A stretch of 64,000 nucleotides of DNA from JAJACP01 sp964350245 (GCA_964350245.1 CAYGJC010000001.1:124001-188000), one strand, 5' to 3'. Counted from the stretch's first letter, positions 42,519 through 52,403 are shown. Program-made: numbers and translations. The notes: generated by a model from the letters alone, not told the origin.

Positions 42519-43095
42519 CCATCACGCGAGCCATAATTTCGGCTTGCGCCTCTTTTTTGTCCCTCTCGCCTAGGTCTTCAAACGTGAGCGGCGTGCCAAA
42601 AATACAGGCGGTCTTGCCAAAAAGCTTAGGAAAGCGGCGCCGATTGTTCCATATTTCATAGACACCATGAAGATAAACCGGAATGACCTGGCAGTCTGTT
42701 TTCTGCACTAACATCCCGACCCCCAGCTGTCCTTTATGAAGCTCTCCATCTGCAGACCTACGTCCTTCTGGAAAGATCACGACTTTACAGTCAGTGCGTA
42801 CCAATGCCATTGCCTTTTTGAACGCATTAATATTTCCCTTTCCACGCCGTACGGGGTGCGTGTTAAGCTGACGAATCAGCCATCCGAAGAAAGGAGAACG
42901 AAAAAGCGAATCACGCCCTAAAAAATGCACCTTTCCGGGACAGGAGATGCCTATCAAGGGGGGATCTAAAAAGGAGGTGTGGTTGGAACAAATGATACCA
43001 CCCCCTTTGGGAAAGTGTTTCTTGCCATAGACCCGATGGCGATAAAAAATACGCGCAAAAAGGGCGACACAAAAAATGCAAAATAAACGAATCAT
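42460..43095 (-). CDS. plsC: 1-acyl-sn-glycerol-3-phosphate acyltransferase
   Basis: 211 residues. A membrane-anchoring N-terminus, acyltransferase motif I NHTSFLDPP (HxxxxD), motif III FPEGRRS, and motif IV VIPVYLHG. It acylates lysophosphatidic acid to phosphatidic acid, the substrate of CdsA encoded two genes upstream. The ATG overlaps the cmk stop. The 3' end overlaps the convergent C58-like gene by 59 nt. Confidence 0.93.
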   Translation of the reverse strand: MIRLFCIFCVALFARIFYRHRVYGKKHFPKGGGIICSNHTSFLDPPLIGISCPGKVHFLGRDSLFRSPFFGWLIRQLNTHPVRRGKGNINAFKKAMALVRTDCKVVIFPEGRRSADGELHKGQLGVGMLVQKTDCQVIPVYLHGVYEIWNNRRRFPKLFGKTACIFGTPLTFEDLGERDKKEAQAEIMARVMAKIAQLRDWYLAGAKGSPP

Positions 43096-43745
43096 GCAGG
43101 GACTAGGGCTATTACATGTTCAACTACTTGTTCTAAGGTCAAGTCAGAAGTATCCACTAAATGGGCATCTTCAGCTTGTTTAAGAGGCGCGATTTCGCGT
43201 GTGGAATCAAAATGATCCCGCTCCAATAATGCATTGAAAACCTCTTGCTCACTTGTGTGTGCGTTACGCTCTTTTAACTCTAAATAGCGTCTTTCGGCGC
43301 GCACAGCTGGACGCGCCGTCAAAAAAACTTTTACCTCAGCTTTTGGAAAGACAATCGTTCCCATATCACGTCCTTCGAACACGGCATCCTTACCCTCTCC
43401 GAATGCCCTTTGCACCCTCATAAGCGTCTCACGAACAAGCGGGTGGGCAGAAACTTCTGAAACATGACCGGTTACTTCAGAGGAACGGATCACATCTGTC
43501 ACATCATTTCCATTAACCAAATACCTTTTCTCTTGCTGCTCAGGATGGATTTCGAATTGGAACTGTTCGAGAAAAGAGGCGAGTTGGTCAGATTGGGAAA
43601 GGTCGATTTTTTTTTGTAGAACCTGATAGGTAACAGCGCGATACATCGCCCCCGTATCAAAGTAAGCAAACCCAAGCTTTTCGGCTACAAAGCGCGCTAC
43701 CGTTGTTTTACCGGTTCCTGCCGGCCCATCAATTGTCACAATCAT
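43092..43745 (-). CDS. cmk: Cytidylate kinase
   Basis: 217 residues from the ATG at 43745 (a TTG four codons earlier overlaps the cdsA stop). P-loop IDGPAGTGKTTVA, the CMP-binding FDTGAMYRAVTYQ, and FEGRDMGTIVFPKAEVKVFL in pieces, with DTSDLTLEQVVEHV at the end. It phosphorylates CMP/dCMP. In a parasite taking nucleotides from the host, it supports CTP for CDP-diacylglycerol synthesis, with cdsA adjacent. Confidence 0.96.
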   Translation of the reverse strand: MIVTIDGPAGTGKTTVARFVAEKLGFAYFDTGAMYRAVTYQVLQKKIDLSQSDQLASFLEQFQFEIHPEQQEKRYLVNGNDVTDVIRSSEVTGHVSEVSAHPLVRETLMRVQRAFGEGKDAVFEGRDMGTIVFPKAEVKVFLTARPAVRAERRYLELKERNAHTSEQEVFNALLERDHFDSTREIAPLKQAEDAHLVDTSDLTLEQVVEHVIALVPA

Positions 43746-43753
43746 AGCATTCG

Positions 43754-44665
43754 TCAAGTGTAGAGAATTCTCAGAAAAATGTATACAACGGGAGCTGTAA
43801 AAAGAAGAGAGTCAACCATATCTAAAATCCCTCCCACTCCCGGAATCGAGTTGCTATCTTTTACCCGCGCATCGCGCTTGAGCAGGGACTCGGCCAAATC
43901 GCCAATTTGCCCTAAAATCCCCATTAGAGCACCGAGCCAAATCGACTGAATATAGGTAAACTCTTGAAAAACCTCTCCCACCTCCTTACCTAAAAAGCAG
44001 ATAAAAAGGCTCATCAAAGTAGAAGCAAAAAGTCCACCAAGAGCCCCCTCTAGTGTTTTATTGGGACTCAGCTTGTGCGCGAGTTTTCTTTTACCAAAAT
44101 AGCTGCCGATAAAATAGCCGCCCACATCTGCACTTTTGGTTGCGGCAATCATATAGATAATCCACCAACTCCCTTGAAAATGAAGGTCTTCCATTCCACC
44201 AAAGGTAAAGAAATACATCACCCTCACAAAAAGACCGAGCGGAATGCCAATATACACAATCCCGAAAAAGGTCGACGAAATATTGAGTAGAGGAGACTTT
44301 CCAATGAACGTGAAATAGGCAAAGCAGGCAAAGAAAGCGAGGCCCAAAACCACTTCTGGAATATGAGGCCAAAGGGAATTCAAAAAAGGATAGGGGCCTT
44401 GTGTTTTTACAAAAATTGCAAAGACATACAAAATTGCCGCAACCATGCTTAGGGCTGTCGCGGGTGTCAGCTCCTTTTTTTTCAGAAGTTGGTTATACTC
44501 CCATATAGCCGTTGCTGCAATCGCAGCAACAGCAGCCGTAAAAATCCAGCGCAAGGCGCTAAACTCGGCTATAAAAATAAAGAGCGCTATTAAGCAAGCA
44601 CTGAGGCCGTTGATTAGAGTGCGCTGGGCTAGATCGGAAGCTTTTCTAGTTCTTTTCGTGCTCAT
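43754..44665 (-). CDS. cdsA: Phosphatidate cytidylyltransferase
   Basis: 303 residues with about eight membrane segments. The C-terminal signature LAHKLSPNKTLEGALGGLFAS in pieces (SPNKTLEG), and DSNSIPGVGGILDMVDSLLFT, identify CdsA. It converts phosphatidic acid and CTP into CDP-diacylglycerol for phosphatidylethanolamine and phosphatidylglycerol. The ATG overlaps the uppS stop (ATGA), and cmk follows 8 nt after its stop. Confidence 0.95.
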   Translation of the reverse strand: MSTKRTRKASDLAQRTLINGLSACLIALFIFIAEFSALRWIFTAAVAAIAATAIWEYNQLLKKKELTPATALSMVAAILYVFAIFVKTQGPYPFLNSLWPHIPEVVLGLAFFACFAYFTFIGKSPLLNISSTFFGIVYIGIPLGLFVRVMYFFTFGGMEDLHFQGSWWIIYMIAATKSADVGGYFIGSYFGKRKLAHKLSPNKTLEGALGGLFASTLMSLFICFLGKEVGEVFQEFTYIQSIWLGALMGILGQIGDLAESLLKRDARVKDSNSIPGVGGILDMVDSLLFTAPVVYIFLRILYT

Positions 44666-45393
44666 TTCCCTAGGCGTCGGGTTCGTTTTTGGAAATCTAG
44701 CACAGCATCTAATAGATCTCTAGGGGTAAAATCAGGCCACAAAATATCCGTAATGTAAATTTCCGTATAAGCGAGTTGCCAGAGAAGAAAATTGCTAAAG
44801 CGCTGCTCACCGCTTGTGCGGATTAAGAGTTCGGGATCGGCAAGGTGCGCCGTATCTAAATGGCGTCTAATCACCTCTTCTGTTAAATCCCCTTTGTTTC
44901 CCTCTTTTCTGAGAGAGAGAAAAGCTCTACGTATCTCGTCACGAGCGCCATAATTCATCGCCAGTACGAGCTCTATCTTATTGCCTCCAGAGGTTACCGC
45001 GCGCGTCTTGCTTACTTCACTTTTGAGGGAATCTGAAAATGGATTTAAATCGCCAATGGTGCTAAAGCGGACCCCCATATCGACCATCTTTTGTCGGTTA
45101 TCACGCAAATAGGTCTCCAAGATTTTTAGCACCGTTTTCACCTCGTGTAGTGGGCGACGCCAGTTTTCGGTAGAAAAACTATAGATTGTCAAGACCTCTA
45201 CCCCCAGATCAGAGGCCGCTTCTAAAATGGTGGTGACAATCGAGGCGCCGGCCCAGTGTCCTTGCATGAGATTGCGAGTAGATTGCCGTTTGGCCCACCG
45301 CCTGTTTCCATCTGGGATGATCGCGATGTGCTGGGGTACAGGATTCTGGCGCACCAGATCCAGCTCCTGCTCTGTGAAGTGGGTTGAGTCCAT
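44662..45393 (-). CDS. uppS: Undecaprenyl diphosphate synthase
   Basis: 243 residues from the ATG at 45393 (an in-frame TTG at 45444 would add 17 residues). IIPDGNRRWAKRQ is the pyrophosphate-binding motif with the catalytic Asp; YSFSTENWRRP and RTSGEQRFSNFLLWQLAYTE in pieces complete the family. It makes the lipid carrier for peptidoglycan and glycan export. First gene of the uppS-cdsA-cmk-plsC operon. Confidence 0.95.
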   Translation of the reverse strand: MDSTHFTEQELDLVRQNPVPQHIAIIPDGNRRWAKRQSTRNLMQGHWAGASIVTTILEAASDLGVEVLTIYSFSTENWRRPLHEVKTVLKILETYLRDNRQKMVDMGVRFSTIGDLNPFSDSLKSEVSKTRAVTSGGNKIELVLAMNYGARDEIRRAFLSLRKEGNKGDLTEEVIRRHLDTAHLADPELLIRTSGEQRFSNFLLWQLAYTEIYITDILWPDFTPRDLLDAVLDFQKRTRRLGK

Positions 45394-45479
45394 TCCGTCT
45401 ATATCTGCTAATTTAGTGGGGACGAGGGTATCAAAGGGGCCCAATAAGACTCCACAGCAAACTTGTGCGTTAGCGCCAT

Positions 45480-45587
45480 TTAGCTGGGAAGTTTGTGAAG
45501 AATTGCAAGGATGTCATCAGGTCCCACAGCTTGACCAGGAAATCTCTTCTGAAAATACAGGTTCCAGTCGGAACCCTCGCTAAAAAA
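45480..45587 (-). pseudogene. Possible decayed coding fragment upstream of uppS
   Basis: A 35-codon frame closed by stops at both ends and without a start codon has a protein-like look (DWNLYFQKRFPGQAVGPDDI, ending HKLPS). It might be the remnant of a lost gene. No family is recognised. Between it and secDF the 45394-45868 spacer holds a possible small ORF and the secDF promoter. Confidence 0.25.
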
Positions 45588-45663
45588 TTAAGGTAGTTTG
45601 CAAATGAGTTATTTTCGTATTTTTTCTGTGCCATCAACGACTCCTTCTTTTCAAAGGAGAAAA

Positions 45664-45738
45664 ATGTTAACCGGAAAAAAGCACTTTTGGGATAGATTCT
45701 TAGACCTAATTAAAGATATTATTAAAAAATCTAATTAA
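45664..45738 (+). CDS. Possible 24-residue amphipathic peptide
   Basis: ATG at 45664 preceded by AAAGGAGAAA, the best ribosome-binding site in the spacer. The peptide (start MLTGKKHF, end IIKKSN) has Trp/Phe/Leu/Ile spaced every 3-4 residues among Lys/Asp, an amphipathic helix pattern. It lies 130 nt upstream of secDF on the same strand. Part of the same DNA (45684-45700) matches a terminal repeat of the element at 3538-3710, which argues for caution. Confidence 0.35.
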   Translation: MLTGKKHFWDRFLDLIKDIIKKSN

Positions 45739-45802
45739 AAAATGAGTTCTTATTAAACAAAACATCCAAATGAAAGATCCATCTTAGCGCTGTGTTCTCT
45801 AG

Positions 45803-45832
45803 TTGACAGCAAGAGACGGAAGCTGGTATCGT
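45803..45832 (+). promoter_or_regulatory. Predicted promoter of secDF
   Basis: Perfect TTGACA (45803-45808), 18 nt, TATCGT (45827-45832); secDF starts 36 nt further on after a TTAAGGAA site. Confidence 0.5.
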
Positions 45833-45868
45833 GCCTAGATTATTTAGAATAGAATTTAAGGAATCAAA

Positions 45869-48800
45869 ATGGAAAAACAGAAACGGTGGCAACTCTTTTT
45901 CATCTTAGCAGTTGTAGTTTTAGCGATTTACAACATTCTCCCGACAGTTTTTTACTACTCGAAACCTCTCAAAAAACCAATTGGCCAAAAAGAGGCCCAA
46001 AATGTCTCTCTGGGAATCGTGGAGCGCGTTAACAGCCTGGAAAACTTCACCCTCTCATGGCTAAAAGCCCAAAGCAAGAACTTAGGCCTTAAGCCTAAAG
46101 AGATTAGCATAGATTCTGAAGACCCTAAGGTGGCTAAAGTCGTCTTTAAAAAGCCTGAAGAAGCTGCTTTTTTCTCCAAGACCCTCAATCGAGCCGGCTC
46201 CCTGATCCCCTTTGTACCCGCACAGCTCTCTCCTACACCAGGCTCTGGTGAGGAGACAACCGTTGTGGTTCAAAGACGCATCGGCGTCCATCTCGACCCA
46301 AGTCAAGTGAATACCTACTTCAGTTATGTCCCCAAGACCACAGAAGAGGGCTCCGTTTCTCCTGAGTATCAAAAACTCATTAATGATCGCGCAGCCTCCC
46401 TTGCCGTTGGCTTTGGAGGAGAGAGTGAACCAGGGCGCATCCTCTCTGAAATCGCTGCCGGAGAGGGAAATGACGAAGAGGTCGTCCGCCTTGCTCGCAG
46501 TATTGTAGAGTACGAGAATGCGTTTGGCGATCAAAGCCTCATTACGGAAAGATATTTCGCCAGCTTCACCCAAACAGCAGCAGCAGATAAAGGCAACCTA
46601 GTCCAGAAGTTTGTTGCGAAATTGGAAAATGTTAGCCAAAAGCTCGGCTCAACTGTCTCGAAAATGAAAGAGGAGCAGAAACAGCTACAGGAAGAGGGAA
46701 AATTCCTTGATTCTGTTCAGCAACAACGCCTAGAAGTACTGAATAGTCAAAAAAATATCGTCGATTCGGCGACAACAATTGTCCGCCGCAATAACACTCT
46801 TTTCGAAAAAGGATCTACCCCACTTACCCAAGAGGCGGTGATCAAGAATCTTTCCGCTACGCCCATTCCCGATGAAAAGGTACAATCGATCCCCATAGGT
46901 GAGCGGAATGCCTTTATCAGTAGCGTAGAAATCGACTGGAGTAAGGATTTGCTTAACATCCAGCTCCATCCTGAAGTCGACATGATTCGCAACCAAGAGA
47001 CACATACAGAAGTAGATGCCATCAGACAAGAGAAGCTCAACCAACTTCTCTTTAATGAAATCGCTACTGCATCGCGTAAAACAGATGAGACAATCACTCC
47101 CTCTTTAACGAGTTTTGTTGTCTCCCTAAATGGGCTCACTAACAGCTCGAGCCTGTTGACATTGGATATTGGTGCTATTGCTCAAATGCAGTCTGAAACA
47201 CTGGCTCACTTAATTCAAAATAGCTGGCAACCTAGCAGCGGAGAGTTATCTGCACAAAATTATCCGCTCTACAGCTACGCCGCTTTTGAAAAGCTCCCTG
47301 CCCAAGAGAAAAAACTGGGCATGGTCATCTACGCCCCTGCCATGGAAGAGGAGACTGAAAATGGGTTCCGCAATAGTTCGATCTACGTGATCGCACGTGG
47401 CTTAAATACGGTGCGCCAAAAGTACCAGAGTTTACCTGATAGCGCTGAGAAAAATGCGTTTGAAAAAGAGTTTCAGGCGCTACAGGAACTGATGCGGCAA
47501 AACGGCTTTATAGCCTACTCAGGAGCCTCTTCTAACTTGCCTGTCGCCTATAAAGATGACTACATCTTTGAGCTCGATGACTACTACTCCTATCTGCTAG
47601 CTGCAACGCGCGAAGACTTTTCTGTGAAGGGAAGTAAGCAGTACGCTGTGCTTGAATTTACAGATGTGGAGCAGCGTATTTTAACGTTGAATAAAATCGA
47701 GACGCGCATCCACGAGGATCTCATCAAATGGCGTGATGAGCATAGGCAAGCTCTTGTAGCAGTCAGCCCACAAGCAAAGTACGATGTCCCTGCACCCACG
47801 CAAAACGTCTTGTTGGATAATTGGAAGCTTAGTTTTGTGAAGTACTTCCGCGGCGATGAGCGCAAAATTCTTAAATGGGGCTTAGATCTGTCAGGTGGAA
47901 AAACGGTGCGCATCGGCTTGCGCGACCAAGGTGGCCAAGCCATTACTGACGAGGCTGACCTGAAGCAGGCGGTTAATGAGCTCTATGGTCGTGTCAATAA
48001 ATTGGGCGTATCTGAGGTGGGAATCCGCACTGAAGGATCGACGATTGTACTCGACTTTCCCGGTTCTCAAGGTTTGACTGCCGCTGATTTAATTCAGGCT
48101 TCCTCTATGCAATTCCATGTTGTGAATGAAAAATTCACAGCGAGTAATCCCACTCTTGCAGAAGCGGTCAATACCTTCTTAGAAGAGGTTTGGAACGAAG
48201 CGGTTATTACTAGCCGCACTGACCCAGCAAGCCTCAATGAAATTGCATGGCAGCATCTTGGAGGAGACCCTGAAAATCCAGGTGAGTTCCATCCTCTGAC
48301 GAGCCACTCTAGACTTCTTTATGAAAACGGACTGCGTTTTGCAGGCCCCAAAGCCCCTCCTAGCTCAGGTGCTTTTGATGATGAGTATTCCGCTGTTTCT
48401 CTCTTCCGCGGCTCGGATTTCGCCGATTGGCAGGGACAAACCTATCCTCTTTTAATTGTATTCCGCAATTTTGCTCTTGAAGGAGCGAATCTGGAAAATG
48501 TTCAAACGGGATATGATGCTTCTGAAGGAAACACTCTTTATTTTGGTGTAAAAGGGTCCTACCTGAGTCGAACCGGGGAAAAAGTGAATCCACGCGATGA
48601 CTTTTATGCCTGGACCTCTCAGTTTTCTGAGGAAAAAATTGGAGGCACCCCTAAAGAGACCTTCTCGCAGGGAAGAGGGTGGAGAATGGCGGTTGTGCTC
48701 AATGGCACAATTATCAGCGCCCCCACTCTAAACTCACCTCTTAGAGATAGTGCTCGCATCACCGGTCACTTTTCTCAAAGAGAGATCAATCAGCTTGCTG

Positions 48801-50410
48801 CCGATCTGAAAGCAGGATCATTAAGCTTCACACCGCGCATTTTGTCGGAAGAAAACGTGAGTCCTGACTTAGGAAAAGAGCAGCGGATGCAGGGCATTTT
48901 AGCTGCAGCTCTGGGACTCTGCTTAGTTTTTGTGGTGATGATTGGTTACTACCGTTTCAGTGGGGTTGTGGCTAGCTGCGCAGTTCTCTTCAATCTCATC
49001 ATTATTTGGGCCGTCTTGCAAAACCTAGGCGCAGCCATGACTCTGCCCGGTATTGCAGGGATTATCTTAGCCATTGGAATGTCTGTAGACGCTAATGTCC
49101 TTGTCTTTGAGCGAATCCGTGAGGAGTTTGCGGTCTGTAAACGACTTCCCTCAGCTGTTGCTGCCGGTTACCGTAAGGCCTTCACCGCTATTGTGGACTC
49201 CAACCTTACCACGATTATTGCTGCGGTCATTTTGCTGAACTTCGACTCAGGACCTGTTAAAGGGTTTGCCCTCACCTTGATTATCGGCATTGTCTCTTCG
49301 ATGTTCACAGCTCTTTTTGTCACCCGCTTCTTCTTTGCTGGTTGGGTCCAAAACCCCAAGCATAAAGAGCTCAAAATGGCTCATCTTTTTGGTGAAACCA
49401 AAATCAACTTCTTGAGCAAAGCGCGGCTTGCTTTCACAATCTCAGCTATTTTGATCGTGATCGGCGGCTTTTTCTTGGTCAAAGAGCGGGATAATATCTT
49501 TGGCATGGACTTTACTGGAGGCTATGCTTTAACTCTCGATCTTAAAGAGCAGCAAGACACAAACTATCGCCTTGTTGCAGAAGATTCGCTAGAAATAGCG
49601 GGTGCAAGTGCCAGCGACTTCCACATTCAAGAGCTCAACAAGCCCAACCAGCTACGCATTCAGCTCGGAGTGGGTATGGAGCAAGAAGGGAAGCCTTTCT
49701 ACCAGATTGAAGAAAAGGGCTCCGTAGAAAAACCGCTCTTTACCTACCAAAACTACCCAAGAATTGTGTGGATCGTAGACGCCCTTGAGCGAGGCGGGCT
49801 TGAGGTCAACCCGGCCTCTCTTCCAGAGCTCAATGCCTATTGGACGGAGATGAGCGGTCAGCTGTCCGAGACCATGCGCAACCAAGCACTTCTTGGTTTA
49901 GGAATCGCGCTGCTGTGCATTTTGATCTACATCACCTTCCGTTTTGAGTTCAAATATGCGATCAGTGCGACCCTAGCTCTGGCCCATGACCTTTTGATCT
50001 CTCTGGGCCTATTGGCACTATTCCACTTGTTTTATGACGGAATCCAAATTGATCTTCAGGTTATCGCTGCATTGATGACCATTGTCGGTTACTCCTTGAA
50101 CGATACGATCATCATCTTTGACCGTATTCGTGAAGATATCCGTGTCATGCGCAAGCTCTCCTTTTCAGAAATTGTCAACCATGCGCTCAATGCAACTTTG
50201 AGCCGTACGGTCATGACTTCAGGAACGACACTTGTCGTGTTGCTTGCACTTGTCATTTTTGGTGGCGGATCGATCTTTAATTTCGCGCTGATTATGACCA
50301 TGGGTGTTGCCATTGGGACTCTCTCTTCCCTTTATATTGCAGCACCATTGCTACTCTATTTCCAAAGACGAGAAGATAGTAAGGAAGCGACTTCTCCTAA
50401 TAAAGCTTAG
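45869..50410 (+). CDS. secDF: SecDF fusion protein-export subunit
   Basis: 1513 residues, one of the longer SecDF proteins. N-terminal membrane anchor, a very large periplasmic region (about 600 residues before the SecD P1 domain, with a coiled-coil stretch near 250-290), GLDLSGGKTVRIGL near 670, five SecD membrane helices from about 1010, then the SecF half with MDFTGGYALTLDL near 1213 and five further helices. It uses proton flow to help pull exported proteins out of SecYEG. Fused SecDF is usual in Chlamydiae; the long N-terminal insert has no function I can name. Confidence 0.94.
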   Translation: MEKQKRWQLFFILAVVVLAIYNILPTVFYYSKPLKKPIGQKEAQNVSLGIVERVNSLENFTLSWLKAQSKNLGLKPKEISIDSEDPKVAKVVFKKPEEAAFFSKTLNRAGSLIPFVPAQLSPTPGSGEETTVVVQRRIGVHLDPSQVNTYFSYVPKTTEEGSVSPEYQKLINDRAASLAVGFGGESEPGRILSEIAAGEGNDEEVVRLARSIVEYENAFGDQSLITERYFASFTQTAAADKGNLVQKFVAKLENVSQKLGSTVSKMKEEQKQLQEEGKFLDSVQQQRLEVLNSQKNIVDSATTIVRRNNTLFEKGSTPLTQEAVIKNLSATPIPDEKVQSIPIGERNAFISSVEIDWSKDLLNIQLHPEVDMIRNQETHTEVDAIRQEKLNQLLFNEIATASRKTDETITPSLTSFVVSLNGLTNSSSLLTLDIGAIAQMQSETLAHLIQNSWQPSSGELSAQNYPLYSYAAFEKLPAQEKKLGMVIYAPAMEEETENGFRNSSIYVIARGLNTVRQKYQSLPDSAEKNAFEKEFQALQELMRQNGFIAYSGASSNLPVAYKDDYIFELDDYYSYLLAATREDFSVKGSKQYAVLEFTDVEQRILTLNKIETRIHEDLIKWRDEHRQALVAVSPQAKYDVPAPTQNVLLDNWKLSFVKYFRGDERKILKWGLDLSGGKTVRIGLRDQGGQAITDEADLKQAVNELYGRVNKLGVSEVGIRTEGSTIVLDFPGSQGLTAADLIQASSMQFHVVNEKFTASNPTLAEAVNTFLEEVWNEAVITSRTDPASLNEIAWQHLGGDPENPGEFHPLTSHSRLLYENGLRFAGPKAPPSSGAFDDEYSAVSLFRGSDFADWQGQTYPLLIVFRNFALEGANLENVQTGYDASEGNTLYFGVKGSYLSRTGEKVNPRDDFYAWTSQFSEEKIGGTPKETFSQGRGWRMAVVLNGTIISAPTLNSPLRDSARITGHFSQREINQLAADLKAGSLSFTPRILSEENVSPDLGKEQRMQGILAAALGLCLVFVVMIGYYRFSGVVASCAVLFNLIIIWAVLQNLGAAMTLPGIAGIILAIGMSVDANVLVFERIREEFAVCKRLPSAVAAGYRKAFTAIVDSNLTTIIAAVILLNFDSGPVKGFALTLIIGIVSSMFTALFVTRFFFAGWVQNPKHKELKMAHLFGETKINFLSKARLAFTISAILIVIGGFFLVKERDNIFGMDFTGGYALTLDLKEQQDTNYRLVAEDSLEIAGASASDFHIQELNKPNQLRIQLGVGMEQEGKPFYQIEEKGSVEKPLFTYQNYPRIVWIVDALERGGLEVNPASLPELNAYWTEMSGQLSETMRNQALLGLGIALLCILIYITFRFEFKYAISATLALAHDLLISLGLLALFHLFYDGIQIDLQVIAALMTIVGYSLNDTIIIFDRIREDIRVMRKLSFSEIVNHALNATLSRTVMTSGTTLVVLLALVIFGGGSIFNFALIMTMGVAIGTLSSLYIAAPLLLYFQRREDSKEATSPNKA

Positions 50411-50411
50411 A

Positions 50412-50506
50412 TCTCCGCAATTTTGAGATGCGGAGAGAATGAAAAAGAGTGGCCAACAGTAAGGTCGCTTGCTATTATGGCGCATTAGGCTCTTTGCGCC
50501 ATAATA
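50412..50506 (+). promoter_or_regulatory. Two hairpins between secDF and recJ
   Basis: Hairpin 1: TCTCCGCA (50412-50419) with TGCGGAGA (50429-50436), right after the secDF stop. Hairpin 2: TATTATGGCGCA (50473-50484) with a perfect 12-bp inverse (50495-50506). Neither is followed by a strong T-run. They may protect the secDF 3' end or modulate recJ, whose ATG is 29 nt after the second. Confidence 0.45.
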
Positions 50507-50535
50507 TGTGGAGCCACGATTGACATGAGATAATA

Positions 50536-52266
50536 ATGAATACGACAAGTGAACCGATTTGGATCTATCCAAAGGAAAACCCTTCCTGGTTGGAGCAAAT
50601 CACTAAAGAATTCAGGATTCACCCGATAACGGCTCAAATTCTCGTTTCTCGGGGTTTCACTACGTCTGGCGCTATTCACCACTTTCTCTATAGCAAACTT
50701 CCTGACCTCCATGACCCAAAAAAGTTTCTCGACATGCCCAAAGCCGTACGGAGGATCGTGCGCGCCATCAAAAAAGAAGAGGGCATCTTAATCTATGGTG
50801 ACAACGATGTCGACGGAATGACAGGAACAGCCCTACTTGCCGACTTTTTAAAACGAGTGGGTGGCAAGGTTTTTTACTATGTTTCCAATCCCAATACACA
50901 GCGTGAAGGGCTGTTTTTAGATGCACTTGAGTATGCTAAAGAGCACCAGTGTAAGCTGATGATCACAGTAGACTGTGGAATCACTGCTTCAAAAGAAGTG
51001 CAAAAAATCGTGAGTGAAGGGGTTGATGTGATCATCACCGACCACCACGAGCCTACTGACAAGATTCCCAACTGTGTCGCGACACTAAACCCTAAACTGC
51101 TCAACCAGACCTATCCCAATCGTGAGCTTACAGGAGTGGGTGTCGCCTTTAAACTTGCCCACGCTTTGACCAATTATCTTGTTTCTCAAGAAGAGATCTC
51201 GCCGAAAAAAATTGATCTTAAAATCTTTCTCGACCTTGTGGCACTGGGTACCATTGCCGATATGGGCGTGTTATTAGATGAAAACCGCATTTTGGTTCGC
51301 TATGGCCTCAACCAGCTCCAAAAAACTAAACGTCTTGGCCTCATTAAGCTCTTTCAAGTTTGTGGGTTAGAAAGAAACGACCTAAATGCGGTCGCCATTG
51401 CCTCCAAAATTGCTCCTCGAATGAATAGTTTGGGGAGGGTTGCGGATCCAACCAAAGGAGTAGAGCTCCTTTTAGTTCGCGATGACAAAAAAGCAGAAGA
51501 GTTAGCCAATGAGCTTGATCTATTTAACATAGAGCGGCAAAAAATTGAGCAGATCGTGTCAGGAGATGTTGAGCGCCTTTTAACAGAAAACCCTCAACTC
51601 TTAGAAAACAAAGCGATCGTTTTAAGCTCTGAAAATTGGCATCCTGGCGTCATCCCCATCATCTCCGCACGCATTGCCAAGCAATACAACCGACCAACCG
51701 TGATCATCGCAATTGATAATGGAGTGGGAAAAGGGTCCATTCGCACCATCCGAGAGTTTCCTCTTCTTCCTGCTTTGAAAAAATGCGGCGATCTTTTTCT
51801 CAATTATGGTGGCCATGATTATGCTGCCGGACTCACGATTAAAAAAGAGAATATCGACCGTTTTATCAAGCGTTTTGTCCACGCAGCCAACTCGTCTCTG
51901 CGTGAGCAAGACATTCAGTATAAGCTCTATATTGATGCTGAAGCCAACTTTGATGAGTTAACCTATGACCTGCTGGCTTCATTAGAGCTCTTTGAGCCTT
52001 ATGGCAACGAGAATTACCAACCCATTATGTACTGCGAGGCAAAGCAGGCATGGCCCCCTAAGGTGATTGGTGGCTCGCATCTTAAGCTCTATTTGGAGCA
52101 GGATGACCGCATGTTAGAAGGAATTGCTTTTGGGATGGCTGAGAAGCGCAATCTACTTAGAAGAAAAGGCTTGCGCCTCAAAATTGCCTACACTCCTCAG
52201 ATCAATCGTTTCCACAATAAGAGTAGCATTCAGCTCCTCATCCGCGACTTCCAAATACTCGATTAG
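50536..52266 (+). CDS. recJ: Single-stranded-DNA exonuclease RecJ
   Basis: 576 residues. DHH-domain motifs GDNDVDGMTGTALL (motif I), TVDCGITA (II) and ITDHHEP (III), followed by the DHHA1 motif GGHDYAAGLTI near 425 and the C-terminal OB-like domain. It degrades 5'-ended single strands in mismatch and recombination repair. It follows secDF by 125 nt on the same strand; in Chlamydia the two genes are also neighbours. Confidence 0.95.
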   Translation: MNTTSEPIWIYPKENPSWLEQITKEFRIHPITAQILVSRGFTTSGAIHHFLYSKLPDLHDPKKFLDMPKAVRRIVRAIKKEEGILIYGDNDVDGMTGTALLADFLKRVGGKVFYYVSNPNTQREGLFLDALEYAKEHQCKLMITVDCGITASKEVQKIVSEGVDVIITDHHEPTDKIPNCVATLNPKLLNQTYPNRELTGVGVAFKLAHALTNYLVSQEEISPKKIDLKIFLDLVALGTIADMGVLLDENRILVRYGLNQLQKTKRLGLIKLFQVCGLERNDLNAVAIASKIAPRMNSLGRVADPTKGVELLLVRDDKKAEELANELDLFNIERQKIEQIVSGDVERLLTENPQLLENKAIVLSSENWHPGVIPIISARIAKQYNRPTVIIAIDNGVGKGSIRTIREFPLLPALKKCGDLFLNYGGHDYAAGLTIKKENIDRFIKRFVHAANSSLREQDIQYKLYIDAEANFDELTYDLLASLELFEPYGNENYQPIMYCEAKQAWPPKVIGGSHLKLYLEQDDRMLEGIAFGMAEKRNLLRRKGLRLKIAYTPQINRFHNKSSIQLLIRDFQILD

Positions 52267-52371
52267 CAGCCGAGGCGGGGAGGACTTTTTGAGCCTTTTT
52301 GTTTCAGTTAAATGATCTCTGCTTTCACCTTCTAGCATTTTTTGCCGATTACGCAGTCAATCGGCAGCAAC

Positions 52372-52403
52372 AAAAAAAAACGCCCATAACAAAGTTATGG
52401 ACG
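52372..52403 (-). terminator. Rho-independent terminator of euo
   Basis: On the minus strand CGTCCATAAC, loop TTT, GTTATGGGCG, then nine T. A second hairpin TGCCGATT/AATCGGCA at 52343-52366 lies beyond it, without a T-run on either strand. Confidence 0.85.

Noticed and set aside
45684..45700. Solo terminal repeat of the 3538-3710 element
   Set aside because: 16/17 match but no partner repeat within the spacer, and it lies inside a possible small ORF; not listed as a mobile element.
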